A stretch of DNA of 64,000 bases from Aquimarina sp. BL5 (GTDB lineage: Bacteria; Bacteroidota; Bacteroidia; Flavobacteriales; Flavobacteriaceae), in assembly GCF_003443675.1 (NCBI RefSeq), contig NZ_CP031963.1, forward strand, positions 1,011,001-1,075,000, given 5' to 3'. Position 1 is the first letter of the stretch, and every line of letters begins with the position of its first letter. Of the stretch, positions 20,710 through 30,851 are shown piece by piece. The notes under the pieces were generated by a model, which saw only the letters and a list, made by a program, of their open reading frames with translations, had not been told where the DNA came from and made no database searches. Made by a program: the position numbers and the translations under genes.

Positions 20710-23700
20710 ATGTTGCAACTTGTTAAATCATTCAGACTTTTTAGTTTCATCTTTTTAATAGTCATAATATCTTGTAATGAAAAGAAAACAGATGCTATTG
20801 ACAGTACTAATAAAGAAATAGAACAAGAAGAAACCTTATTCACATTAACAGATCCTAAAGAAACTGGCTTATATTTTGTTAACAAGCTTAAAGAAAATGA
20901 AACGTTTAATATTATAACCTATGAATATATCTATGGTGGTGGCGGTGTTTCTGTTGGCGATATTAATAATGATGGATTACCTGATGTTTTTCTTTCGGGA
21001 AATCTATCTGGTGGAGGCCTTTTCTTAAATAAAGGTGATCTGAAATTTCAACAAATCTCTAAAACTGCGGGTGTATCACATACTGGTTTTAGCACTGGTA
21101 CTTCTATGATAGATATCAATAATGATGGCTATCAAGATATATATATCTGCCGTTCTCTAGCTGGAGAACCTGAACTACGAGAAAACATTTTGCTTATTAA
21201 TAACCAAGATCTCACTTTCACAAATAAAGCGGCTGAATATGGATTAAATGATCAAAGCTTTTCGAACCAGGCTACTTTTTTTGATTATGATAATGATGGA
21301 GATCTGGATATGTACTTGCTTAACCATCGTGTAGATTTTATAGATGCTCAAAATATAAAAACAACTAAAGACAAAGAAGGCAATACAATATTATATAAAG
21401 ACACTAATTACAAAGATGTTAGTGATCGTTTATACCGAAATAATGGAAACGGAACATTTTCGGATGTTACCAAAAAAGCAGGCTTACTCAATAAAGCTTT
21501 TGGGTTAAGTGTTACTCCTACTGATATTAATAAGGATGGATGGACCGATTTATATGTGGCAAATGATTACTTGGACAAAGATCATTTTTATATAAACAAT
21601 GGAGACGGATCATTCACGGATACTATAGACGACATGTTTTTTCATATGAGTAGAAACTCTATGGGATCAGATATAGCTGATTTTAATAATGACGGCCACT
21701 TAGATGTAATTAATCTGGATATGATGGCAGAACATAACTATCGCCAAAAACAACTAAAAGGGCAAAGTCCTTATGATTTATATCATATCGCTGTAAAGTT
21801 TGGTTTAGGTCATCAAGTGATGCGTAACACATTACAACTAAACAATGGTAATGGCACCTTTAGTGAGATTGGTCAGTTATCCGGAGTATCACATACAGAT
21901 TGGAGTTGGACACCTTTACTTGCTGATTATGACAACGATGGTTTTAAAGATCTATTCATATCTAATGGGTTCTATAGGAATATAACCGATATGGATTTTT
22001 TAAAATATGATTCTAATAATGCTATTGCATCTGGAGGAGGTTCTAAAAAGGTTAACAACATGAGTTTATTAAACTTAATATCTTCAACTCCAGTAGCAAA
22101 CTATATTTATAAAAATAATGGCGATCTTTCATTTACCAAAAAGTCTATTTCATGGGGATTTGACAAACCTTCGTTTTCTAATGGTGCTGTATACGCAGAT
22201 TTAGATCAGGATGGTGATCTGGATCTGATTACTAACAATTTTAATCAAGAGGCGTTTTTATACAAAAACAATAGTAGAGAACTAAAATCTAATCATCAAT
22301 ATTTATCTATTCAGTTAAATGGCGACAAAAATAACGCTTCTGGTATCGGAGCTAAAGTAACAGTTACCACAGCAGATGGTATACAATATCAAGAATGTTC
22401 TCCATATAGAGGATACCTTAGCTCTGGAGAATCCATTTTACATTTTGGAGTAGGATTAAACAAAAGAATTACTTCTGTATCTGTAGTATGGCCAAATGGG
22501 AAATACCAACAACTTAATAACGTTACTGCCAATCAACGCATACAATTAAATATTAAGGATGCAATTGATAAAGCTCCTATAGCAAAGGCTGAAAAAGCTT
22601 TCCTAACCAAAGTTAAAAACATTTTTTCTCCTGAATTCCAACATCAAGAAAATGATTATATAGATTTTAAGCAAGAACCCTTACTAGAACATAAATTATC
22701 TAATAAAGGTCCTTTCATCTCTAAAGCAGACATCGATAATGACGGACTAGAAGATCTATATATTGGGGGCGCAAACGGATATTCTGGAACTTTGTATGTT
22801 CAAAATAATCAAGGAAAATTTATACAAAAGAAGAGTACTGCTTTTGAAATAGATAAAGCTTATGAAGACGCAGAAGCTCTTTTTTTTGATATTGATAACG
22901 ATCAAGATCTTGATTTGTTTGTAATAAGTGGTGGCTATGCCTTAACATCTAGTTCTTCATTATATCAAGACCGATTATACTTAAATGATGGACAAGGTAA
23001 TTTTAGTAAAGCTGAAAATGCGGTACCAAATAATTTTCAAAACGGAACTTGTATTGCAGCACATGATATTGATGGAGATGGCGATCTAGATCTTTTTATT
23101 GGTGGTGGAACTAAACCTCTATCCTACCCGCTTGGAGAGCAAAGCCAATTCCTTATAAATAATGGAGGTAATTTTACGAATGCAACTGATCTTCTACCAA
23201 ATAATGGAAATCTTGGAATAGTAAATGACGCACTTTGGATGGATTATGATAATGATGGAAATAAAGACTTGATTCTGGCTGGAGAATGGATGCCAATCAC
23301 TGTTTTAAAGAATAATAACTCGAAATTCACTGAGATTACAGAGCAAGCTGGTCTTTTAAAAACAGCGGGATGGTGGAATACAATTGAGGCAGCAGATATA
23401 GATAAGGATGGTGATCTCGATTTGATTGCTGGAAATCGCGGTGAAAATTCATTTTATAAAGCTTCAGAAGATCAACCTGCGATTATCTATGCTAAAGATT
23501 TTGACAATAATGGGCGCATCGATGCATTTCCTTTTTATTATTTCAGTGATGGAAAGAGTTATCCAAAACACGTTTTAGATGAAGTAGCGACGCAGTATCC
23601 AGATATCAAAAAGAAATTTAGAAGATATCATAAGTATTCGCAAGCAACGCTGGATTCCATGTTTTCTAAAAAGGAAATGGAAGATGCATTGCAATTTTCA

Positions 23701-24075
23701 GTACATACATTTAGTAGTGCTTATTTTGAAAACAAAGGCAATGGAACATTTGAGACTCACAACTTACCCAAATCAGCACAATTCTCTGAAGTTCGCGGTA
23801 TTTTACCCTTAGATATGAATAAAGATGGAAACCTAGATCTTATTTTAACCGGAAACAATTACCACACTGATGTGGAAATGGGACAAAGTGATGCAAGTAT
23901 CGGTACCGTATTATTAGGTGATGGAACAGGTGATTTTGAAACTATTCCAGTAAGTAAAAGTGGTTTTTCGGTAATTGGAGATACTCGCGGCACCACAACG
24001 TTACAGAAAAAAAATGAGACATTAATTCTAACCATATGTAACGAGGGAAACCTTCAATGCTTCACCCATAAGTAA
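20710..24075 (+). CDS. FG-GAP/VCBS-repeat lipoprotein with ASPIC/UnbV domain (CRTAC1-like)
   Basis: A 1121-residue exported lipoprotein; the signal LFSFIFLIVIISCNEK puts the lipid Cys near residue 22. It contains many DxDxDG-type calcium loops (for example DINNDGLPDVF, DYDNDGDLDMY and DIDGDGDLDLF) typical of FG-GAP/VCBS beta-propellers in two halves. An ASPIC/UnbV domain lies between them at about 540-615 (GIGAKVTVTT...GYLSSGESILHFGVG). Such proteins are common in Bacteroidota and are thought to act at the cell surface in binding or adhesion; the ligand is unknown. It stands alone. Confidence 0.88.
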   Translation: MLQLVKSFRLFSFIFLIVIISCNEKKTDAIDSTNKEIEQEETLFTLTDPKETGLYFVNKLKENETFNIITYEYIYGGGGVSVGDINNDGLPDVFLSGNLSGGGLFLNKGDLKFQQISKTAGVSHTGFSTGTSMIDINNDGYQDIYICRSLAGEPELRENILLINNQDLTFTNKAAEYGLNDQSFSNQATFFDYDNDGDLDMYLLNHRVDFIDAQNIKTTKDKEGNTILYKDTNYKDVSDRLYRNNGNGTFSDVTKKAGLLNKAFGLSVTPTDINKDGWTDLYVANDYLDKDHFYINNGDGSFTDTIDDMFFHMSRNSMGSDIADFNNDGHLDVINLDMMAEHNYRQKQLKGQSPYDLYHIAVKFGLGHQVMRNTLQLNNGNGTFSEIGQLSGVSHTDWSWTPLLADYDNDGFKDLFISNGFYRNITDMDFLKYDSNNAIASGGGSKKVNNMSLLNLISSTPVANYIYKNNGDLSFTKKSISWGFDKPSFSNGAVYADLDQDGDLDLITNNFNQEAFLYKNNSRELKSNHQYLSIQLNGDKNNASGIGAKVTVTTADGIQYQECSPYRGYLSSGESILHFGVGLNKRITSVSVVWPNGKYQQLNNVTANQRIQLNIKDAIDKAPIAKAEKAFLTKVKNIFSPEFQHQENDYIDFKQEPLLEHKLSNKGPFISKADIDNDGLEDLYIGGANGYSGTLYVQNNQGKFIQKKSTAFEIDKAYEDAEALFFDIDNDQDLDLFVISGGYALTSSSSLYQDRLYLNDGQGNFSKAENAVPNNFQNGTCIAAHDIDGDGDLDLFIGGGTKPLSYPLGEQSQFLINNGGNFTNATDLLPNNGNLGIVNDALWMDYDNDGNKDLILAGEWMPITVLKNNNSKFTEITEQAGLLKTAGWWNTIEAADIDKDGDLDLIAGNRGENSFYKASEDQPAIIYAKDFDNNGRIDAFPFYYFSDGKSYPKHVLDEVATQYPDIKKKFRRYHKYSQATLDSMFSKKEMEDALQFSVHTFSSAYFENKGNGTFETHNLPKSAQFSEVRGILPLDMNKDGNLDLILTGNNYHTDVEMGQSDASIGTVLLGDGTGDFETIPVSKSGFSVIGDTRGTTTLQKKNETLILTICNEGNLQCFTHK

Positions 24076-24107
24076 ATCATAAAGTACATCTTTAGCATAT
24101 GCATACC

Positions 24108-24139
24108 CCTATAAAACGCCATCTTTATAGGTTTTTTTT
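24108..24139 (+). terminator. Terminator after the FG-GAP lipoprotein
   Basis: Stem CCTATAAA / TTTATAGG, 8-base loop and a run of eight T. Confidence 0.85.
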
Positions 24140-24172
24140 ATTGCCATAAATAAAAAAATGCAAACATGATGC

Positions 24173-24195
24173 AACCCTTTACTTTTTGTTTTGTC
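24173..24195 (+). promoter_or_regulatory. Possible ECF-type autoregulated promoter (AAC-N17-GTC)
   Basis: GCAACCC (AAC core at 24173-24175) and TTGTC (GTC core at 24193-24195) are 17 bp apart, the arrangement of ECF sigma promoters, 61 bp before the sigma gene. There is no TAnnTTTG box here. Autoregulation is inferred. Confidence 0.4.
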
Positions 24196-24255
24196 AATAG
24201 TAATAACTAGAAAAGAAAAGTAACTTTAAAGAAACTTACAATCAACAATAAATAA

Positions 24256-24798
24256 TTGAAAACTAATATTCTTTATACACATAAGGATCTTATAGAAAAA
24301 AGCAAATCTGGTGATCGGAATTCGCAATATAAGCTATATGAACTATATGTAGATGCTATGTATAACGTAAGCATAAGGATATTAGGTATCAGGGAAGATG
24401 CAGAGGATATCATTCAGGATAGTTTTGTTGACGCTTTTAAAAACCTAACCTCTTTTAGATATGAAAGTACGTTTGGTTCCTGGTTAAAAAGAATAGTAAT
24501 CAATAAAAGTATAAATCATTTAAAACTAAAAAAAGTACCCGTCACACCATTAGATCAACATGAATATTATGTAGGTGAAGAAGTTAATGAATCTGTTAAA
24601 ACAATGGATATAACTAAAATCAAAAAAGGCATAGCACAGTTACCAGATGGATATAAACAGATTATTAATCTATACCTAATTGAAGGATACGATCACATTG
24701 AGATTTCCGAGATACTAGAAATTTCTAGTTCTACATCTAAATCACAATATCATAGAGCAAAGAAAAAACTAATTCAGATTATAAATACACTAGAATAA
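24256..24798 (+). CDS. ECF-family RNA polymerase sigma factor
   Basis: A 180-residue sigma-70 family factor of the extracytoplasmic type. Region 2 is visible around 25-90 (YVDAMYNVSIRILGIREDAEDIIQDSFVDAF) and region 4 near 120-175 (LPDGYKQIINLYLIEGYDHIEISEILEIS, helix-turn-helix). The start is TTG at 24256. The next gene begins 1 bp after its stop and encodes a membrane protein of anti-sigma layout, so an ECF/anti-sigma pair is likely. The signal is unknown. Confidence 0.92.
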   Translation: MKTNILYTHKDLIEKSKSGDRNSQYKLYELYVDAMYNVSIRILGIREDAEDIIQDSFVDAFKNLTSFRYESTFGSWLKRIVINKSINHLKLKKVPVTPLDQHEYYVGEEVNESVKTMDITKIKKGIAQLPDGYKQIINLYLIEGYDHIEISEILEISSSTSKSQYHRAKKKLIQIINTLE

Positions 24799-24799
24799 G

Positions 24800-25336
24800 A
24801 TGGATGATTTTGAAAAATATATTAAAGAAAATAAACTTCTTTTTGATGATCATAAGCCAGATAGAGCAAAACTTTGGCGACATATTGATGCAGAACTTAA
24901 CGTTACTTCTAAAGAAAAAATTGCGAAGCTTTGGCTATCTCCATTTATTAAAATGGCCGCTACAATTATCATTCTAATTGGGGTATTTTCTTTGACAACT
25001 ATTTTCACAGCTTCAAATGAGTCAAATGATTTCGCTAATCAAGAGTTAAACGATATTGACACTTATTATAAAGGTCTTGTTTCATTTCAAGTAGAATTAG
25101 TAAAAAACAATGCTAAACTATCCTTAGAAGATAAAGAAGAATTTCTCTCTTTTATGGACGAGTTGGACAAAGAATATCTATTGTTAAAAGAAGAAATGGT
25201 CGCCAACCTTAATAATGAATACATCTTGGAAGCCATAGTTCAGAACTATAAAAAAAGAATTGAATTAATAGAAAATCTTTTAGAGCAAATTAAAGATTCA
25301 AAAAAATCCGATGATAATGAAGGATATATTTTATAA
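24800..25336 (+). CDS. Putative anti-sigma factor, single-span membrane protein
   Basis: A 178-residue protein with a short cytoplasmic N-terminus (about 1-48), one membrane helix at about 52-70 (MAATIIILIGVFSLTTIF), and a helical periplasmic part. The immediate position after an ECF sigma gene (1-bp gap) and this topology suggest an anti-sigma factor. No conserved zinc anti-sigma HxxxCxxC motif is seen, so the family is uncertain. Its end overlaps the next gene by 26 bp. Confidence 0.7.
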   Translation: MDDFEKYIKENKLLFDDHKPDRAKLWRHIDAELNVTSKEKIAKLWLSPFIKMAATIIILIGVFSLTTIFTASNESNDFANQELNDIDTYYKGLVSFQVELVKNNAKLSLEDKEEFLSFMDELDKEYLLLKEEMVANLNNEYILEAIVQNYKKRIELIENLLEQIKDSKKSDDNEGYIL

Positions 25337-26411
25337 AAAATTAATACTCTCCTTTTTGATAATCTTCACTGTACATTCTATAAATGCACAAGAAGAACTA
25401 TCGAAATCGATTGAAAAGATTTATGATTTTACTAATGCTGGAGAACTACAACTAGAAAATAAATACGGTAACATTATTATTAACGGATGGAGCCAGAACA
25501 AGATAAAAGTTTCTATAGACATTGTAGTTAACAAAAAAGATAAAGATGATGCCGAAGATCTTTTAGCGAGGATAAAACCATCCATAACAACTTTAGATCA
25601 GTCTATAATCATATTCTCTAACATTGAAGAGAAAAGTGACAGCTTTTTCTCCAAAGTATTTAATCGTGTAAACCCTTTTGATTTTGACAAAGGAAGCATC
25701 CAGATAGATTACCGAATAAGTCTACCTAGTAATGCAGAGATTCAAGTAACAAATAAATTTGGGGATATTGTTATCAATGATTGGAATGGAAAGCTAAAAA
25801 CAAATTTACAACACGGCGATATGTGGATTAATAACGACATTATTAATGCTAATATCGAAATGAAATTTGGCAAATTACAAACCAAGTCTATCTCATATGG
25901 AAAGATAGCATTAAAAAATAGCGAATTTGATCATCAAACTTCTAAAAACCTTAGAATTATAAGTAGTGGATCTACCATTATGATTGACCAAGTTACTGAT
26001 CTTGAAATTTATTCTAGTAAAGATAAAATCACCATAGAAAATATTGAAGAGATAAAAGGAGAACTAAAGTTTTCAAATATCATATTGGAAAACTTAAGAA
26101 ATGAGGTAGATCTCATAATGGATGTAGCAGATTTTAAGATTAAAAACATTCTAAAACCGAATGCAAATATTAATATTAACCAAAAATCTTCTGAACTAAG
26201 CATCAACATATCTGATCTTAATTTTGATTTCAGTGCTTCGTTGGAACAAGGGCTATTGAGAATCCCTAAGACATTTAAAAACATTAAAAACACGGTAATA
26301 GATACTAAAAAAAGAATACGAGAGATCAAAGCTAATTATGGAATAGATTCTAACAAAGGTGCCTTTCATATAACTGGTATAAAAGGAGTTATCATCCTAA
26401 AAGAAGAATAA
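25311..26411 (+). CDS. DUF4097-like putative adhesin
   Basis: A 366-residue exported protein with signal peptide cut after about NAQE (residue 28). The beta-repeat pattern (GELQLENKYGNIIINGW, IQVTNKFGDIVINDWNGKL, then MKFGKLQTKSISYG) is that of DUF4097/GIN-type putative adhesins, which in Bacteroidota are often found with ECF sigma genes. Starts at 25311 or 25317 are both possible. Overlap with the anti-sigma gene indicates coupled translation, so it is likely a target or sensor part of the system. Confidence 0.75.
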   Translation: MIMKDIFYKKLILSFLIIFTVHSINAQEELSKSIEKIYDFTNAGELQLENKYGNIIINGWSQNKIKVSIDIVVNKKDKDDAEDLLARIKPSITTLDQSIIIFSNIEEKSDSFFSKVFNRVNPFDFDKGSIQIDYRISLPSNAEIQVTNKFGDIVINDWNGKLKTNLQHGDMWINNDIINANIEMKFGKLQTKSISYGKIALKNSEFDHQTSKNLRIISSGSTIMIDQVTDLEIYSSKDKITIENIEEIKGELKFSNIILENLRNEVDLIMDVADFKIKNILKPNANININQKSSELSINISDLNFDFSASLEQGLLRIPKTFKNIKNTVIDTKKRIREIKANYGIDSNKGAFHITGIKGVIILKEE

Positions 26412-26457
26412 AAGACAATCAAAACCATTTATCAAATCAATAATCAAATCAATACTC

Positions 26458-27129
26458 ATGAAAAAATCAATCAAATTACTAATTACTTTTCTATTGATTA
26501 GTATATATCAAATCAGTGCTCAAGAACCAAAAGATGAAGATTATATAGAATTTAATGATCGTAAAAATATTGTACACGGAGTTTACCTTGGTTTTAGTGC
26601 GAGTTATGGAGAAATTGATGGGGGAAATACAGCATTAATTGGCTTTAAGTTGGCATATGTAGCCAACAGACAATTCGAAGTAGGTTTTGGTATGAAAAGT
26701 TTTTACTCTCAACAAAACCTGCCCGGGATATCTATTTCTAATGATGAAGACTTAATTGGAGCATATGCAGGTATGCACTTAGAACCCATATTATTCAGTA
26801 AATCTAGAGTTAATCTATCATTTCCTTTACTAATTGGATTTGGTGTTGCTGGTTATATAGATCGTCAATTCAACGATAACGATGAATTTGACGAGAATGA
26901 TTATGACTCGGATGCATTGTTCGTAGCAGAACCTGGAATAAATCTACTATTTAATGTGTCTAGATTTCTACAACTAGAAGCCGGTGTAAAATATAGATTC
27001 TCGAGTAAATTTAATATCCATCCTAGTGGTATAGATCGAATCAATGGATTTTCTGCGGGGTTCGGGGTCAAAGTAGGAGTTTTTAATCTTGGTAGAAACA
27101 GATATAAGAAAAAAGCTCCAAAAAAATAA
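26458..27129 (+). CDS. Putative outer-membrane beta-barrel protein
   Basis: A 223-residue protein with a signal peptide (ends near QISAQE, residue 22) and alternating strands typical of an 8-stranded barrel (YLGFSASYGEIDGG, GFKLAYVANRQFEVGFGMKS, FLQLEAGVKYRFS). An acidic Asp/Asn-rich loop (DNDEFDENDYDSD) lies near residue 145. It closes the ECF operon, 46 bp after the adhesin-like gene. I do not recognise a named family. Confidence 0.65.
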   Translation: MKKSIKLLITFLLISIYQISAQEPKDEDYIEFNDRKNIVHGVYLGFSASYGEIDGGNTALIGFKLAYVANRQFEVGFGMKSFYSQQNLPGISISNDEDLIGAYAGMHLEPILFSKSRVNLSFPLLIGFGVAGYIDRQFNDNDEFDENDYDSDALFVAEPGINLLFNVSRFLQLEAGVKYRFSSKFNIHPSGIDRINGFSAGFGVKVGVFNLGRNRYKKKAPKK

Positions 27130-27603
27130 ATCTCTAAAAAAGATCTATTAAATACTTATTATCAAATGATTACAAAAAATAACAGTCATTTTAAAATATC
27201 TGTAAATTAAATAAAATATAATTAGGCATAAAAATTGATACAATGAATTTGTATAAAAAAGAAATGTTACCAAAGCCCCAAATGAAAACTAAAGTTATTA
27301 TAAAAACCAAAAAAATTGATACTAACTATGTATTTTCAGACAACAGCCAAGTATATCTTAAACGCAAATCAAGTACTAAATCCGCAAATAGTAATTCTTT
27401 ACACTCCCAAGAATGGTATCCCGTTAATTTTTGCTGGAAATCTTAATTAGGAAAAACACTCTTTGGTTTTCAAAGTATTTATTTTAATAATTAAATAACA
27501 TCTGTATATCCAAATTGTCTGTAGATTTATAAAATAAAAAATGCTGTAACAAGTCTCGTACTTTTACAGTCTCCTTTATACACCTATCTGAAAAACATAT
27601 CTT
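27130..27603. other. 474-bp gap before the TonB receptor
   Basis: Apart from the doubtful 67-codon frame this region is AT-rich sequence in which I see no RNA gene, terminator or clear promoter box. Confidence 0.5.
27243..27446 (+). CDS. Small basic protein, doubtful
   Basis: A 67-codon frame with many Lys and Ser and no recognisable domain. It begins with ATG and stands alone in a 474-bp gap. Nothing else supports that it is translated, so the call is weak. Confidence 0.25.
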   Translation: MNLYKKEMLPKPQMKTKVIIKTKKIDTNYVFSDNSQVYLKRKSSTKSANSNSLHSQEWYPVNFCWKS

Positions 27604-30000
27604 TTGAAAAAACATATATCTATTCACACACTGCTAGTAATGCTATGCACGCTAGTTCATTATTCCTCTATTGGGCAAGAAAAATTCACTATTAACGGTA
27701 CTATAACTGAGCAATCCAGTAATGAAACTCTAATCGGTGTTAATGTCCTTTTTCCAGAAATCGGTAAAGGAGTCGTCACCAATGAATATGGATTTTACTC
27801 TATCACCTTACCCGAAGGAACTTATAAACTGCAAATTAGCTACTTAGGATTTAAAGACATTATTCAGGAAATCACCTTGAATGAAGATAAAAAACTGAAT
27901 TTTCAATTATCGGAAGCTTCAGAAATGTTAGACGAAGTAGTAATCACCGAAAACGTTGAAAAAGTAAATATTAAGAATCCGCAGATGAGTCTTAACAAAC
28001 TAACAGCGGGAACTATTAAACAAATTCCGGTAGTTCTGGGGGAAGCAGATGTTATTAAATCTATCATACTACTGCCAGGTGTAACTAGCGGTGGTGAAGG
28101 CGCTTCAGGGTTTAACGTTCGTGGTGGTGCGGCGGATCAAAACCTAATACTATTAGATGAAGCTACAATATTTAATTCTTCTCACCTTTTTGGATTCTTT
28201 TCGGTTTTCAATCCAGATGCTATTAAGGATATCAAACTTTATAAAGGAGGCATCCCTGCAAAATATGGAGGCCGAGTGTCTTCGGTTCTAGATATCTATC
28301 AAAAAGAAGGAAATAGCAAAGATTTTCATTTCAACGGAGGTCTTGGGTTAGTATCTAGTAGATTATTGGCTGAAGGACCTTTTATAAAAAGAAATAAAGG
28401 AGCCTTTCTTGTTGGAGGCCGAGCATCTTATGCCCATCTTTTTCTCCCTATATTAGATGATGGTAACGATAACGTAGCTTATTTTTATGATCTAAATGCA
28501 AAATTCAATTATAAGATTAATGAGAATAACAATATATTTATATCCGGTTATTTCGGGCGTGATGTATTCTCTATTAGCGAAAGTTTTAGAAACACTTATG
28601 GAAACAGAGTTTTAAATCTAAGATGGAATCATCTGTTCTCAGACAAACTATTCTCCAACTTATCTTTAATATATTCAGATTACTTCTATGGGTTAGAACT
28701 TGATTTTGTAGGGTTCGAATGGGACTCTGGTATTAGAAACTTAAATGTAAAATATGACTTAAAACATTACTTAAGTGATAATTTTCAGCTTAATTATGGT
28801 ATTAATGATATCTACTACCGTTTCAATCCGGGTGAGATAAAACCAAATCGTGATGATTCTGGAATCACAAGGGATAAACTTATTGATAAATATGCAAATG
28901 AATTAGGAGTTTATATAGATGCTGAACATAAAATTTCAAATAACCTCTCTTTACAATACGGAGTGAGACTTAGTAACTTCACCAGATTAGGGCAAGATGA
29001 ATTGAATATCTACGAAAATGATAATCCACTTTTATTTGATGAGGAACTTCAAATTTATGAGGCTGCAGATCCAATCGGAACCGAGAGAATTAGTAGAAGT
29101 GATCAAATAGAAAATTTCACTAATCTAGAGCCTAGAGTGGCATTAGCTTATGCTTTTAACGATAACACTTCTATAAAAGCAAGCTATAATAGAATGGCTC
29201 AATATCTGCATCTATTATCTAATACCAGCTCTCCTACTCCACTAGACGTTTGGACACCAAGTGGGAAGTATGTTAAGCCTCAATTATTAAACCAATATGC
29301 GTTAGGATACTTCAAAAGTATTAAAGATGATGCCTATTCTTTAGAAGCTGAAGTGTTTTATAAAGATATAGAAAACAGAATTGATTATATCGATGGCGCA
29401 GAGCTTATTGCAAACGATGCAATCGAACAAGAGATCCTTAATGGAGAAGCGCGAGCTTATGGTTTAGAATTATTAATCCGAAAGAATCAGGGCAAGTTTA
29501 AAGGATGGTTAGCATACACATTATCTAAATCAGAACAACGAACTCCAGGAAGAACACCTGTAGAAACAGGTATTAACGATGGAGAATGGTATAATACTCC
29601 TTTTGATAAAACTCACGATATTTCTTTTAATGGGAGTTATGAATTGAATGAAAAATGGAAATTTAATGCAAATTTCCTATTTCAAACAGGACAGCCTACG
29701 AATTATCCGTCTGGACAGTTTGAGTTTCAAGGGTTAGTGGTACCTATTTTTGATGGCTTACGTAATGACCAACGTTTACCAGCTTATCATCGTATGGATG
29801 TTTCAGCTACATTAACACCAAGAAAAAATAAAAATAGGAAATGGCAAGGAGAATGGGTTTTTAGTATTTATAATTTATATAATCGTAGAAACGCTGCCTC
29901 AATAACCTTTAGTCAAAACACAGAAACTCGGGTTAATGAGGCGGTAAGGACTTCTATTTTCGGAATTGTACCTGCAGTAACTTATAACTTTAAATTTTAG
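27604..30000 (+). CDS. TonB-dependent outer-membrane receptor
   Basis: A 798-residue receptor. A signal peptide (about 1-24) precedes a carboxypeptidase-regulatory-like domain (about 26-112: FTINGTITEQSSNETLIGVNV...), a plug (about 125-230, with FNVRGGAADQNLILLDEA and GGIPAKYGGRVSSVLDI) and a barrel ending in aromatic VTYNFKF, the normal BAM signal. The start is TTG. It is followed 4 bp later by a DUF4249 lipoprotein, a recurring pair in Bacteroidota. The substrate is unknown. Confidence 0.93.
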   Translation: MKKHISIHTLLVMLCTLVHYSSIGQEKFTINGTITEQSSNETLIGVNVLFPEIGKGVVTNEYGFYSITLPEGTYKLQISYLGFKDIIQEITLNEDKKLNFQLSEASEMLDEVVITENVEKVNIKNPQMSLNKLTAGTIKQIPVVLGEADVIKSIILLPGVTSGGEGASGFNVRGGAADQNLILLDEATIFNSSHLFGFFSVFNPDAIKDIKLYKGGIPAKYGGRVSSVLDIYQKEGNSKDFHFNGGLGLVSSRLLAEGPFIKRNKGAFLVGGRASYAHLFLPILDDGNDNVAYFYDLNAKFNYKINENNNIFISGYFGRDVFSISESFRNTYGNRVLNLRWNHLFSDKLFSNLSLIYSDYFYGLELDFVGFEWDSGIRNLNVKYDLKHYLSDNFQLNYGINDIYYRFNPGEIKPNRDDSGITRDKLIDKYANELGVYIDAEHKISNNLSLQYGVRLSNFTRLGQDELNIYENDNPLLFDEELQIYEAADPIGTERISRSDQIENFTNLEPRVALAYAFNDNTSIKASYNRMAQYLHLLSNTSSPTPLDVWTPSGKYVKPQLLNQYALGYFKSIKDDAYSLEAEVFYKDIENRIDYIDGAELIANDAIEQEILNGEARAYGLELLIRKNQGKFKGWLAYTLSKSEQRTPGRTPVETGINDGEWYNTPFDKTHDISFNGSYELNEKWKFNANFLFQTGQPTNYPSGQFEFQGLVVPIFDGLRNDQRLPAYHRMDVSATLTPRKNKNRKWQGEWVFSIYNLYNRRNAASITFSQNTETRVNEAVRTSIFGIVPAVTYNFKF

Positions 30001-30004
30001 TAAG

Positions 30005-30826
30005 ATGAAAAAACTAATATATATTATAATCGGACTTGCCATATTTACGAGTTGTGAAGATGTTATTGATGTGGATGTTCCTAATGGTGAACCAAGATTA
30101 GTTATTGACGCTTCTTTTGAAATTTATTTAGATGAAACCCCAATCGATGCATTAGGAGGTGTACGACTTACGTTATCTGCTCCTTTTTTTGATGATGATG
30201 TCCCAACAGTAAGCAATGCCACTGTGTTCATTACTAATCTTTCTGATAACAATATCTTTAATTTTGTAGAATCATTAGCAGAACCTGGACTTTTTATTCC
30301 GGAAGACTTTAATATTATCCCCGAATTTGATACAGATTATGAACTAACCGTTATTTATGAAGGAGAAACATATAAAGCTATAACTCAGCTTATCCCAACT
30401 ACCGCTATAGATAATATAGAGCAAGGAGACGGAACATTGTTCGAAGGAGATGAAACTGAAATCATAGTTTTCTTTACAGATGATGGTAACAGAGATGATT
30501 TTTATTTATTCGATTTTGATTTTAATTTATACCTCCCTAGTGAAGATCGATTCTATCAAGGCGAGGCTTTTAATTTCTCTTATTTTTATGAAGATATGGT
30601 AGGAGGCGAAGAAGTGACTATCAAAATTCTCGGCATTGACGAGCGATACTATAACTATTCTAACATACTAATAGAACAAAGCGAACAAGAAGGAGGAAAT
30701 CCTTTTCAGACACCTCCTGTACAAATACGAGGAAATATTATTAATACCACGAATCCTAATAATTTTGCATTAGGATACTTTAATTTATCGGAAGCAAATC
30801 GTTTTCAATTTACTATAGAAGAGTAA
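30005..30826 (+). CDS. DUF4249-family lipoprotein
   Basis: A 273-residue lipoprotein; the lipobox Cys is near residue 17 (LAIFTSCEDVIDVDV). The start region CEDVIDVDVPNGEPRLVIDASF is the common opening of DUF4249 proteins, which accompany TonB receptors. The body is acidic and beta-rich. It probably sits on the outer membrane beside the receptor and shares its transcript (4-bp gap). No enzymatic motif is visible. Confidence 0.85.
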   Translation: MKKLIYIIIGLAIFTSCEDVIDVDVPNGEPRLVIDASFEIYLDETPIDALGGVRLTLSAPFFDDDVPTVSNATVFITNLSDNNIFNFVESLAEPGLFIPEDFNIIPEFDTDYELTVIYEGETYKAITQLIPTTAIDNIEQGDGTLFEGDETEIIVFFTDDGNRDDFYLFDFDFNLYLPSEDRFYQGEAFNFSYFYEDMVGGEEVTIKILGIDERYYNYSNILIEQSEQEGGNPFQTPPVQIRGNIINTTNPNNFALGYFNLSEANRFQFTIEE

Positions 30827-30851
30827 TCATGAAAATCAGTATTTTTGAAGC

